A program made the translations under genes and the position numbers. From Anaerolineales bacterium UBA5195 (lineage in GTDB: Bacteria; Chloroflexota; Anaerolineae; Anaerolineales; Villigracilaceae): a stretch of DNA of 64,000 nucleotides. The stretch is from assembly GCA_002412925.1 (NCBI GenBank), contig DHVZ01000053.1, positions 1-64,000 on the forward strand. The letters are read 5' to 3'. Below the pieces are notes generated by a model. That model made no database searches and was not told the origin of the DNA. It worked only from the letters and a program-made list of their open reading frames with translations. Positions 8,571 to 16,650 of this stretch are shown in pieces (the stretch's first letter is position 1; each line of letters starts with the position of its first letter).

Positions 8571-9311
8571 TTAAACGGGTATATCTCTTCGCGGGATTCC
8601 TCCTTCCTGGAATTTAATGTTGTATCTGTCACCGATGATGAAACTGCGGCTGAACTCGATAACCTTTCCGGTATCGAGATAGGTGACTTGCTCGCGGACG
8701 ATGAGCGCCGCTGGCCGCTCGACCTGTAATAACTGCGATTGTTCATCGTCTGCCAGTGCGGCCTGGACGGCTGAACTCGCCCCAGCCAAGTTAAGATGAT
8801 AGACATTCCGCAGGGTCTCGAACAACGAGTTGGCGGCCAGGTCATGCTCCAGAAGGCCAGGACAGAGTTCTTGCGGCAGGTAGCATTGGGTCAATGAAAG
8901 CGGATGTCCATCGGCGCAGCGCAGGCGATACAGCGAAACCACCGGCTGCCCGATTTCAATGCCCAGGATTTGCGCCAGGACGGTCGAAGCCGGGATGATT
9001 TGCTGGGAGAGTACACGGGTGGTCGGCTTCATCCCAAGGTGCGCCATTTGCGCCGAGAATGTGACCAACGCGCCGCTGTCTGCAGTTTGGGTTGGGCTGG
9101 CAACATAAGTACCTTTTCCGGGAATGGAGCGCAAAATGCCTTCTTTGCGCAGTTCATTCAACGCCCGCCGCACAGTCATGTGACTCATCTGGTACTGTTC
9201 GCAGAGTTCATACTGCGATGGAATCTGGTCACCGGGCCGTAATTCCCCTTGGGTGATTTTTTGGATGATGTGTTCCTTAAGCTGTGAGTAAATTGGCAAG
9301 TTGTTTTTCAT
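8571..9311 (-). CDS. GntR/HutC-family transcriptional repressor
   Basis: A 246-residue regulator with a winged helix-turn-helix at residues 5-70 (IPSQYELCEQY, SHMTVRRALNELRKEGIL, PGKGTYV) and a UTRA effector domain from about residue 95 to the end. HutC-type members bind sugar phosphates and release DNA. ATG 9311 follows GGACGAGG at good spacing; a TTG at 9329 is less likely. It is the first gene of the operon GntR-binding protein-permeases-GH4-kinase. The double palindrome at 9354-9375 directly upstream makes autoregulation likely. Confidence 0.9.
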   Translation of the reverse strand: MKNNLPIYSQLKEHIIQKITQGELRPGDQIPSQYELCEQYQMSHMTVRRALNELRKEGILRSIPGKGTYVASPTQTADSGALVTFSAQMAHLGMKPTTRVLSQQIIPASTVLAQILGIEIGQPVVSLYRLRCADGHPLSLTQCYLPQELCPGLLEHDLAANSLFETLRNVYHLNLAGASSAVQAALADDEQSQLLQVERPAALIVREQVTYLDTGKVIEFSRSFIIGDRYNIKFQEGGIPRRDIPV

Positions 9312-9353
9312 TTCAGCAGCCTCGTCCAAACCGTAGGTGGGTATACTGGTCTT

Positions 9354-9375
9354 TATACTAGTATATACTAGTATA
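9354..9375 (-). promoter_or_regulatory. double palindromic operator of the GntR operon
   Basis: The palindrome TATACTAGTATA occurs at 9354-9365 and again at 9364-9375, overlapping by two bases and so repeating every 10 bp on the same DNA face. A degenerate third half (GTATACTGGT) lies at 9341-9350. The site is 43 bases upstream of the GntR start and overlaps TATACT elements that could serve as -10 boxes. HutC-type GntR proteins use comparable two-fold symmetric sites. The assignment is inferred from position and symmetry. Confidence 0.65.
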
Positions 9376-9418
9376 AATTTAAAAAATCAACCTGTCAATA
9401 GCTAACGCAAATCAATTT

Positions 9419-10084
9419 TCAAGTGCATTCATTGCAATTTCTTAACGAACAAATCCCCTCCGCAATGCCGCCAGGATGACCGAAAATAGCACTGCCGCTG
9501 ACAAAAGCGCGCGCACCCGCCTGGTACGCCTCGGATATGGTCTGGGCGGTCATGCCGCCATCCACCTGGATGATGGCTGATGAGCCGGCCTGCTCCAAAA
9601 AGCGCGCCACCCGGCTGATTTTTGCGGCCATTTCGGGAAACCAGCCCTGCCCAGAAAACCCTGGATTATTCCCCAGCACCAGCACCAGATCGAGCAAATG
9701 GATGACTTCGCGCAGGTTCTCCACTGGCGTGGCCGGGTTGAGCGCCACACCTGCTTTGCAACCTCTCGCGCGGATGGTCTGCAAAGTCCGGTACAGGTGC
9801 GGGCAGGTCTCGATGTGGACAGTAATATAGTTCGCGCCGCCATCAATGAAAGCCGGAATTAACGCATCTGGGTTGGCAACCATCAGGTGGACATCCAGCG
9901 GCAGGGAGCTGTGTTTTCGGACGACCGGCAAGATGAACGGGCCAAAACTCAAATTCGGGACAAAGTGGCCGTCCATGACATCGACATGAATCCAATCCGC
10001 GCCGCCTTGTTCGAGCGCGGCAATTTGCTCACCCAGGCAGGAAAAATTGGCCGATAGAATTGATGGAGCCAGGATGATACTCAC
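9419..10084 (-). CDS. rpe: ribulose-phosphate 3-epimerase
   Basis: A 221-residue TIM-barrel epimerase interconverting ribulose 5-phosphate and xylulose 5-phosphate (or a related ketose phosphate). LAPSILSANF, the metal/catalytic segment HVDVMDGHFVPN, DVHLMV and the second catalytic Asp in VDGGM are present. The loop usually written as VNPGFGGQ reads NNPGFSGQ here, a variation not seen in the second Rpe of this window (39888-40556). It overlaps the preceding gene by four bases and is the last gene of module A, so it may act on a non-standard ketose phosphate made by the FGGY kinase. Confidence 0.9.
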   Translation of the reverse strand: MSIILAPSILSANFSCLGEQIAALEQGGADWIHVDVMDGHFVPNLSFGPFILPVVRKHSSLPLDVHLMVANPDALIPAFIDGGANYITVHIETCPHLYRTLQTIRARGCKAGVALNPATPVENLREVIHLLDLVLVLGNNPGFSGQGWFPEMAAKISRVARFLEQAGSSAIIQVDGGMTAQTISEAYQAGARAFVSGSAIFGHPGGIAEGICSLRNCNECT

Positions 10085-11172
10085 GCTGCCACTTCCTCCA
10101 ACGTTTGCACAATGTGCATCTCCTCGATCCGGGCTTCATCAGGTGTCAGCGCGCCAACTTCCAACTCGAAAGTAAAAGCCGCACCGCCCGACAGGAAACG
10201 CAGATTGCCCTTGGCTTTTTCGGCGCTAAAGCCTTCCACCTCGGCGGTACAGGGTTCAATGCCCAGAGCGTCCTGGTCGGCAGTGCGGCAAATCCAGCGC
10301 ACGCCATGCTTCAACTGTTCTGGGCGGTGACGTACCAAATCAGCGCTGCCATTGGGGTGGATCTGCAGGGTGCGCGCCCAGCCGTTTTCATCGGCCAGAT
10401 AGTTCAGGTAGAGCACCATTTCGGGGTCATAGACCAGGCCAGGGCTAAAAACGAGGTGCTTTTCGGGGTGTTCCTGCAAAATTTTGACAAATTCGCGGTA
10501 ACCGGTTGCAACTTCCATAAACGCTGGGATGTTCGCACGCACGCGCATATTGATCGGGTCACAAACCACCGTCTGTGCCAGCCGCCCACGGTCGACAGGA
10601 CAGAAATTGACATGTTCGAGGAACATGAGCGGCATCGGGCTGGCTTTTTGATTATGTATCGTCATCGAAACAGCGAAAATGGATGAAGCTGCGTAGAGTT
10701 TGACCAGCGGCGTGGCGGTGTAGTTGTAGTTGAAAGCAACCGTATGGCGGTAGGAACCGGTCAGGCCGATGAAATTGCCTTTTTCATCCGCGCCAAAGAC
10801 CAGCGCCGCGGATTGGTAAGGCGCATTATGCAGTTCGCCGTGCAAAGGGTGGGTATCGTCCGCGCCGGGGGAGCCCATCGCAGTTGCGCCGCAGTGCAGC
10901 AGGAAAGCGCCATAAGTGGAGAGGAAATCGCGGGTGGGGTGGGGCTGGTCGAACATGGATTTCATCGTCAACCGCCGCCCGCGCATCGTTGCGTCCCAGA
11001 TTTGCTGGCCCTGGTAGGGGAGCAAGACCAACTCCCCGAGGACGTTTTTCAGGCGTAAAGCGCAGACTCCGCTTCGGTAGCGGAAAATGCTGGCACTTAG
11101 TTCGCCATGTTCAGCCAGCAGGGTTTCGTGAGGGGTGAATTGTTCTGGGGAGAGGTGGAAGGTAGTTTGCAT
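10081..11172 (-). CDS. DUF4432 aldose-1-epimerase-like protein
   Basis: A 363-residue protein resembling DUF4432, a galactose-mutarotase-fold family. Supporting segments are GELHNAPYQSA (the HGE element common to mutarotases), LEHVNFCP in mid-protein and GIEPCTAEVEG near the C terminus. Such proteins probably interconvert sugar anomers or epimers. The start at 11172 is preceded by a repeat-rich gap (11201-11361) after the FGGY kinase gene, and the 3' end overlaps rpe by four bases, so kinase, epimerase-like protein and Rpe are probably co-expressed. The exact reaction is unknown. Confidence 0.8.
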   Translation of the reverse strand: MQTTFHLSPEQFTPHETLLAEHGELSASIFRYRSGVCALRLKNVLGELVLLPYQGQQIWDATMRGRRLTMKSMFDQPHPTRDFLSTYGAFLLHCGATAMGSPGADDTHPLHGELHNAPYQSAALVFGADEKGNFIGLTGSYRHTVAFNYNYTATPLVKLYAASSIFAVSMTIHNQKASPMPLMFLEHVNFCPVDRGRLAQTVVCDPINMRVRANIPAFMEVATGYREFVKILQEHPEKHLVFSPGLVYDPEMVLYLNYLADENGWARTLQIHPNGSADLVRHRPEQLKHGVRWICRTADQDALGIEPCTAEVEGFSAEKAKGNLRFLSGGAAFTFELEVGALTPDEARIEEMHIVQTLEEVAA

Positions 11173-11200
11173 GGGAAATCCTATTTTGACACGTCATTGC

Positions 11201-11361
11201 GTCATTGCGAGTGAGCGGTTTGTGCGAGCGAAGCAATCCCCTCTTGCCTGAAGAAAACCCGTTAAAACGGTATTCCTGACATTGAGGAGATTGCTTCGGG
11301 CTGGGTCTCGGTAAGGGCGGAAAAACATCCGCCCTACTCGACCATCAGCCCTCGCAATGAC
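11201..11361. repeat. nested inverted-repeat element (MITE-like)
   Basis: The outer arms GTCATTGCGAG (11201-11211) and CTCGCAATGAC (11351-11361) are perfect inverted repeats. Inner arms CGAAGCAATC (11229-11238) and GATTGCTTCG (11289-11298) are also perfect. A third hairpin GGGCGG/CCGCCC lies at 11315-11334. The stretch has no coding potential. The segment 11301-11345 closely resembles 22852-22895, so this is a dispersed family. Confidence 0.75.
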
Positions 11362-11362
11362 A

Positions 11363-12868
11363 TTACAACTGGTGCATAATCGGCGCGACGGCGGGGTAGA
11401 CCTGCCGGTAGAGTTCAAATTGGCGGGTGTAGGCAGCGTGGCGGGCCGGGTCAGGCTGGTATTCGTCAGTGAGTTGCAGGAAGCGGCTGGCGGCTTCGGC
11501 GGCGGAGGGGAACAAGCCCGCGCCGACACCGGCCAGCAGCGCCGCGCCAAACCCGGCGGCTTCAGTGATTTTCGGGGTCACAACCGGGATACCGGTGATG
11601 TCGGCCTTGAGTTGCAGCCACAACTTCGACTTGGCCCCGCCGCCGATAGCCCGCAGCACGTCAACCTGCACGCCGCCCGCCTTGAGCAAATCCAGGTTCA
11701 GGCGCAGTTCATAAGTCAGGCCCTCGAGGATGGCTTTGGCCAGGTCGGCGCGGGTGGAGGCAAAGGTCAGGCCAAGGATGGCGGCTTTGGAAGCGGTGTC
11801 GAAAGTCGGGGTGCCGCTGCCGGAAAAATGCGGCAGAACGAGCAGCCCGCTCGGGTCGGCAGAAGCACCTGCCAGCATCAGGTCGTAGGCGTCGGCATTG
11901 GCCTGCGCAGATTGGAGCATCTGCGGCTCGCAGAATCCATCGCGGAACCAGCGCAGCGACATGCCGCCGCTGTGATTAAGCATCATGGCCAGGAACAGGC
12001 CGTCTATAACGTGGTTGTAAACGGAGATATTTCCCTCATATAGTGGCCGGCTGACGATGGGTGAGGGCAGCGCAACTTCGACTACTTCAGCTGTGCCAGT
12101 GGAAACCGATGCCAGACCAGGGGTGGTCAGGCCCGCTCCCAGCGCACCGCAGGCCTGGTCGTGTCCGCCAGAGACCACGCCAGGAGCGCGAGTCAGCCCG
12201 AAAACGGCCGTCAGCTCAGGGGAGAGCAAGCCCACAAGCGTGCCCGAGGGTTGGACCCGGCTCAGGCGAGCGGCATTCAGGCCCAGGACGCTGAGAATCT
12301 CATCATCCCATTTCCCCTGATTCAAATTAAACAATTGCGTGCGCGAGGCCAGGCACTGGCTCGTGACGGCCAGCCCGGTCATTTTTTGGATGATGAAATC
12401 CTCGACCAGCAGGAATTTGTCGGCGCTGCGCCAGATTTCTGGCTCATTTTCTTTAATCCAAAGTAGTTTCGGCAGGGTATTAACGGTGTGGATCGGCATG
12501 CCGGTGCGCTCGAACAAAGTTTCGCCGCCGAAACGCTCGCGCAGCCAGTCGTTTTGTTTTCCCGTGCGCGTGTCCATGCCCAGGATGGTTGGCCGCAGCG
12601 GGTGACCGCTGGCGTTGACCGGGGTGACGGCTTCACCATGCACCGAGAGGCCGATGGCGGCGATTTCTGTCAGTTTTGCGGCGTCAATTGCTTCACGGAT
12701 GGCAGCCTGTGCCAGCCGCCAGACGTTTTCAAGATCCTGTTCTGCCCACTGCGGATGGGGAAAATCAACCGGGTATTCGCGCGAGGCTTTGGCAAGCAGT
12801 GCGCCGTCGCTATCGAAAATGATGGCTTTACAGCCGGTGGTGCCAATGTCAAGGCCGATGAGGTTCAT
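11363..12868 (-). CDS. FGGY-family sugar kinase (xylulokinase-like), module A
   Basis: A 501-residue kinase phosphorylating a ketose or polyol with ATP. Features: GLDIGTTGCKAIIFD (phosphate-1 motif, residues 5-19), SVHGEAVTPV, SGGHDQACGALG (FGGY core with the catalytic Asp), and the C-terminal GGGAKSKLW followed by EAAGFGAALLAGVG. The length is normal for the family. It lies between the CUT2 permease and DUF4432 genes and is paralogous to the kinase at 33751-35313, although the two are well diverged. D-xylulose, L-ribulose and tetruloses are all possible; sequence alone does not decide. Confidence 0.88.
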   Translation of the reverse strand: MNLIGLDIGTTGCKAIIFDSDGALLAKASREYPVDFPHPQWAEQDLENVWRLAQAAIREAIDAAKLTEIAAIGLSVHGEAVTPVNASGHPLRPTILGMDTRTGKQNDWLRERFGGETLFERTGMPIHTVNTLPKLLWIKENEPEIWRSADKFLLVEDFIIQKMTGLAVTSQCLASRTQLFNLNQGKWDDEILSVLGLNAARLSRVQPSGTLVGLLSPELTAVFGLTRAPGVVSGGHDQACGALGAGLTTPGLASVSTGTAEVVEVALPSPIVSRPLYEGNISVYNHVIDGLFLAMMLNHSGGMSLRWFRDGFCEPQMLQSAQANADAYDLMLAGASADPSGLLVLPHFSGSGTPTFDTASKAAILGLTFASTRADLAKAILEGLTYELRLNLDLLKAGGVQVDVLRAIGGGAKSKLWLQLKADITGIPVVTPKITEAAGFGAALLAGVGAGLFPSAAEAASRFLQLTDEYQPDPARHAAYTRQFELYRQVYPAVAPIMHQL

Positions 12869-12904
12869 ATAAACTCACTAAAAAAGAAGATTGGATCAGT
12901 ATCG

Positions 12905-13936
12905 TTAGAGCGTGATACTGGCTTTTTTCTCAGCCAACAGACGCCCGGGAGTTTTTTCAACGCGGATATTGCGGCGTTCCAGGCGTTTGACCAGGTTCAT
13001 GCGCTGGGCATCGACAAATACTGCAAAGAAAATCACCAACGGGGAGACCATATCCTGCAAATACAGGTCCACCTGAAGATAAACCATGCCATTGCTGATC
13101 ATTTGAACGAGCATCGTCCCGATCAGCGTGCCCGGGAAGACCGCGCCCACACCGCCGAACAGGCTGGTGCCGCCCAGAACAGCCGCCGCGATGGCGCGAA
13201 ACTCGACACCCTCGCCAAAGGAGGCTGAAAGCCTGCCCTGCTGGCTGAGAGCAATGACGGTTGCCAGGGCCGCGCAAAATCCGCAGGCAACATAGGCAAA
13301 TAAGGTCAGGCGGTCGACATTCAACCCGGCCTTTTTGGCAGCTTCAGGGTCATTACCCAGCGCGTAAATCTGACGCCCCAACCCGGTATAGTTAAGGAGG
13401 ATAAATGCCACGCCCACCAAAGCTAGAAAAACGGCAATCGGAAGGGGTACTCCCAGCACGCGCGCAGCCGCAAAAGGCATTTCCTTGGTCACGTTAATCG
13501 CGGCTGATTGGGTAATCAGAAGTGCCAGCCCTCGGCCAGCAGTGAGCGTACCGAGCGTCACCATAAAGGGGATAATTTTCACCTTGCTGATCACAAACCC
13601 GTTGAAAAAACCGAGCGCCGTCCCGCAGAGCATGCCAGCCAGGATCGACAACCAGAGCGGATAGCCTTGTTTCAACAGGATGGCTAAAATGCCGCCGGTG
13701 ATATACATATTTGCGCCAACCGACAGGTCAATCCCACCGGTCAGGAGTACGAAGGTCATTCCTACGGCCAGGATACCAACAAAAGCGGAGGAGGCAATAA
13801 TGTTCTCGAAATTGGCCCAGGTAAAGAAGCGCTGGTCCAACAGGCTAAAGACCACAAAGATCACCACGAACAAGATGGTGGTTGAATTTTTCAAGATCGT
13901 CAAGAGTAAACGCGTTCTGGAATGATTTGCGTTCAT
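12905..13936 (-). CDS. CUT2 sugar ABC permease 2 (RbsC-like)
   Basis: A 343-residue RbsC-type permease with 8-10 hydrophobic segments and the family motif GGIDLSVGA near residue 66. The second half has GLGRQIYALGNDPEAAKKAGL and GGTSLFGGVGA. It forms a heterodimer with the other permease of the operon (15457-16536). The start overlaps the ATPase stop by four bases, indicating coupled translation. The C terminus extends about 35 residues beyond the last membrane segment with a basic tail. Confidence 0.9.
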   Translation of the reverse strand: MNANHSRTRLLLTILKNSTTILFVVIFVVFSLLDQRFFTWANFENIIASSAFVGILAVGMTFVLLTGGIDLSVGANMYITGGILAILLKQGYPLWLSILAGMLCGTALGFFNGFVISKVKIIPFMVTLGTLTAGRGLALLITQSAAINVTKEMPFAAARVLGVPLPIAVFLALVGVAFILLNYTGLGRQIYALGNDPEAAKKAGLNVDRLTLFAYVACGFCAALATVIALSQQGRLSASFGEGVEFRAIAAAVLGGTSLFGGVGAVFPGTLIGTMLVQMISNGMVYLQVDLYLQDMVSPLVIFFAVFVDAQRMNLVKRLERRNIRVEKTPGRLLAEKKASITL

Positions 13937-15444
13937 TTGCCACCTTCCCGAAAGGCCGTCTGTAAAATTTTCTCGCGATCGAATTCAGCCTGATTGAAGC
14001 AACCCAGAATTTCTCCGACACCCATTACGATGATACGGTCACAGACACCGATCAACTCCTCGATTTCAGAAGAGATAAACAATACTGCCGCGCCTTTGGC
14101 AACAATCTTGTTAATGATGGAATAAATTTCATACTTAGCGCCCACGTCAACGCCACGTGTGGGTTCATCCACAATCAGGATGGAGGGGGTGTTCATCAAC
14201 CACTTTCCAAGCACCACTTTTTGTTGATTGCCGCCGCTCAGACCCTTGGCCTGGTTTTTGAAAGCATCGTTGACCTTGACCTGTAAAAGTGAGACTGTGC
14301 TGCGGATGGCTTCTATTAGCGCGCTGCGGCGGATGACATTGGTCACCGGCATGCTAAAACGCGGCAGCGCCACCAAGCCCATGTTTTCCGCCACCGTGGA
14401 GGTCATCAACAAGCCCTCCTCGCGCCGGTTTTCTGTGACAAAAGCGATGTTCTGCTGGATGCTTTTGACAGGTGTCCGATGGTTGCGCGGGTTTCCTTCC
14501 ACGATGATATCTCCGTGGTCATAGGCTTCAATGCCAAAGATGATTTGCGCCAGTTCCGAACGCCCGGAGCCCATCAGACCAAACACGCCCAGCAGTTCCC
14601 CTTTGTGTAGGGAAAAGTTGATATCATGGACAATCCCGGCTTTCGACAGACCCTTGACATCCAGGATGACATGCTCAGTGGGCTTCGAAGTCCGCTCCGG
14701 GTACAAGGTTCCAATATAGCGGCCCACCATTGAAGAAATCATCTTCTGGATATTAAACTCTTTTCTGGGGCCGGTTTGAACAACCTCGCCATCTCGCAGA
14801 ACAACAATTTCATCAGCCAGTTGGAGCACATCCCGCAGGATGTGAGAGATATAGATAATGGTTTTCCCGGCAGCGTGCAAGCGGGTGATAATCCCAAACA
14901 GCCGCTCGGTCTCGCGGGCGGTCAACGAGGTAGTTGGCTCATCAAAAATGATGATACTGGCATCCTGGCTGAGCGCTTTGGCAACTTCGACCAGTTGACG
15001 TTCGCCCGGCGAGAGTCTGTCAACGGTTGTATCCGGCGAAAGTTCCAAATCGACCATCGCCAGGTATTCCTGCGTTTTGGCGCGGATACGGGCCTTGTTC
15101 AGAAATGGCGTTTTCCCCAGATTTGGGAAATTGCTGATAAATAGATTCTCGGCAATGCTCAAATTGGTGAACAGATTTAATTCCTGGTGGATGAAGGCTA
15201 TTCCGGCGGCGGTGGCAGCGGCTGGATCGCGAGGGGCGTATTCCTGCCCGTTGAACAGCATGTTGCCCGCGTCGAAGGAAACCACCCCACCGAGAATGTT
15301 CATCAGTGTTGATTTTCCGGCCCCGTTCTCGCCAATCATCCCAAGAATGTGTCCGCGTTGAAGGTCAATATTGATATTTTTCAAGACCCGAACACCGAAA
15401 AAGCTTTTCTCGATCTTGCAAAATTGCAGAATATAATCAGCCAT
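13933..15444 (-). CDS. CUT2 sugar ABC ATPase (RbsA-like, two nucleotide-binding domains)
   Basis: A 503-residue dual ATPase. Domain 1 has Walker A GENGAGKST, signature LSPGERQLVEVA and Walker B IIIFDEPT. Domain 2 has the degenerate Walker A GLMGSGRSE typical of RbsA proteins, signature LSGGNQQKVVLGKW and Walker B ILIVDEPTRGVDVGAKYEIY. ATG 15444 with AGGTGA upstream is preferred over the GTG at 15453. It powers import of the sugar bound by the double binding protein. It is flanked by its two permeases, with a four-base overlap to one. Confidence 0.93.
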   Translation of the reverse strand: MADYILQFCKIEKSFFGVRVLKNINIDLQRGHILGMIGENGAGKSTLMNILGGVVSFDAGNMLFNGQEYAPRDPAAATAAGIAFIHQELNLFTNLSIAENLFISNFPNLGKTPFLNKARIRAKTQEYLAMVDLELSPDTTVDRLSPGERQLVEVAKALSQDASIIIFDEPTTSLTARETERLFGIITRLHAAGKTIIYISHILRDVLQLADEIVVLRDGEVVQTGPRKEFNIQKMISSMVGRYIGTLYPERTSKPTEHVILDVKGLSKAGIVHDINFSLHKGELLGVFGLMGSGRSELAQIIFGIEAYDHGDIIVEGNPRNHRTPVKSIQQNIAFVTENRREEGLLMTSTVAENMGLVALPRFSMPVTNVIRRSALIEAIRSTVSLLQVKVNDAFKNQAKGLSGGNQQKVVLGKWLMNTPSILIVDEPTRGVDVGAKYEIYSIINKIVAKGAAVLFISSEIEELIGVCDRIIVMGVGEILGCFNQAEFDREKILQTAFREGGK

Positions 15445-15456
15445 GTGATTCACCTA

Positions 15457-16536
15457 TCAGATACTGCGTTGGAGGATGTGGGTGCGGGTGACATCCAGCA
15501 AGGCCGCCAGCAAAATTACCGAACCTTTGACAATTTCAATCCAAAAGAAGGGGACGTTCAAAAGCGAAAGGGCGTTACCCAGCAGGGAAAGGAACAACAC
15601 TCCGAAAAAGGTCCAGAGAACCTTTCCTTTTCCACCCGATAGACTGGAGCCGCCGATGACCGCGCCGCCAATCACATCGAGCAGCAGGGATGAACCCAGG
15701 GTTGGACGCCCCATGTCCATCCGCGCAGAATACAAGACCGAAGCCACTGCCGCGCAAAATCCACTGAACATGTAGGTCAGGATGATCACTTTTTTAGTCG
15801 GCACCCCGGAGACAATCGAGGCGCGCAGGTTGGTGCCAGTGGCATACAGCCAACGCCCAAACATGGTCCGGCTCAAGATAAACTGGGATGAAATTGCCAG
15901 GAGCAGGGTGATCAACAATGCGTAAGAAATCAGCCCGCCGCTATCGTCGCCAATCGCGGTGAAGCCATCCGGCAGGTTGATGATATTTTCAGATTTCACA
16001 TAATAGATAGCGAGACCGGCAAAAAATGTTTGTGTGACGAGCGTCACCATAAAGGCAGGGATACGAGCGTAGACAATCGCAGTTCCGTTGATCAAACCAA
16101 TCAGCATGCCCACCAGGAGCATCACGATTACTGCCATCAGGATGCCAGCGCTGGAATTCGTCAGAATTCCACCGTTCTCGAATAATAACCACCCCCAGAT
16201 TGGGCTTTTGGAAAACAGGATTGGGTCAGCACTGGTGGCGATCAATGAAGCACCAATGACGCTCGTTAGTGAAATAATCGCACCCTGTGACAGGTCAATC
16301 CCCGCGATGATCAGCACCAGGGTTTGCCCGATCGCGACCGCATACAAAGGCCAGATGTTTGAGAACAGGTTGGACAGGTTGTAGGCGCTGGCAATCACCG
16401 GAATAAAGGGGATCAGCGCTACAAAAACGACAATACATAGAATCAGGATGAAGTATTCCGACATCAACAACTGCCGGGGCAACTTTCCAAGTCTTGCCCT
16501 GATTGTCTCGCGTGTAAGTACCTCACGAATGTTCAT
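15457..16536 (-). CDS. CUT2 sugar ABC permease 1 (RbsC-like)
   Basis: A 359-residue permease. The N-terminal cytoplasmic stretch of about 25 residues is followed by multiple membrane segments. The motif AGIDLSQGAIISLTSVIGA replaces the usual GGIDLSVG. GRWLYATGTNLRASIVSGV and GGSSLSGGKG mark the second half. A long polar loop (about residues 115-140, SPIWGWLLFENGG) distinguishes it from the other permease. A strong hairpin lies between the binding-protein stop and this start. Confidence 0.9.
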   Translation of the reverse strand: MNIREVLTRETIRARLGKLPRQLLMSEYFILILCIVVFVALIPFIPVIASAYNLSNLFSNIWPLYAVAIGQTLVLIIAGIDLSQGAIISLTSVIGASLIATSADPILFSKSPIWGWLLFENGGILTNSSAGILMAVIVMLLVGMLIGLINGTAIVYARIPAFMVTLVTQTFFAGLAIYYVKSENIINLPDGFTAIGDDSGGLISYALLITLLLAISSQFILSRTMFGRWLYATGTNLRASIVSGVPTKKVIILTYMFSGFCAAVASVLYSARMDMGRPTLGSSLLLDVIGGAVIGGSSLSGGKGKVLWTFFGVLFLSLLGNALSLLNVPFFWIEIVKGSVILLAALLDVTRTHILQRSI

Positions 16537-16605
16537 CTCAGCACGATCCTTCCGGATTAAAAATCAGCCTGACAGGTATAAAAATCTTGTTCAACCGATG
16601 AGTAG

Positions 16606-16635
16606 GGAGGCGGAGTGGACGCCCGCTCCGCCTCC
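16606..16635 (-). other. intercistronic hairpin after the double binding-protein gene
   Basis: Perfect 10-bp arms, GGAGGCGGAG (16606-16615) and CTCCGCCTCC (16626-16635), enclose a 10-nt loop. On the operon strand no U tract follows. On the opposite strand TTTT follows the stem. It probably stabilises the 3' end of the binding-protein message or attenuates read-through to the permeases. Confidence 0.65.
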
Positions 16636-16650
16636 TTTTAGAGATGAATT

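Noticed and set aside
11201..11361. Insertion sequence in the gap after the FGGY kinase gene
   Set aside because: It has inverted repeats but no transposase; kept only as a small repeat element.
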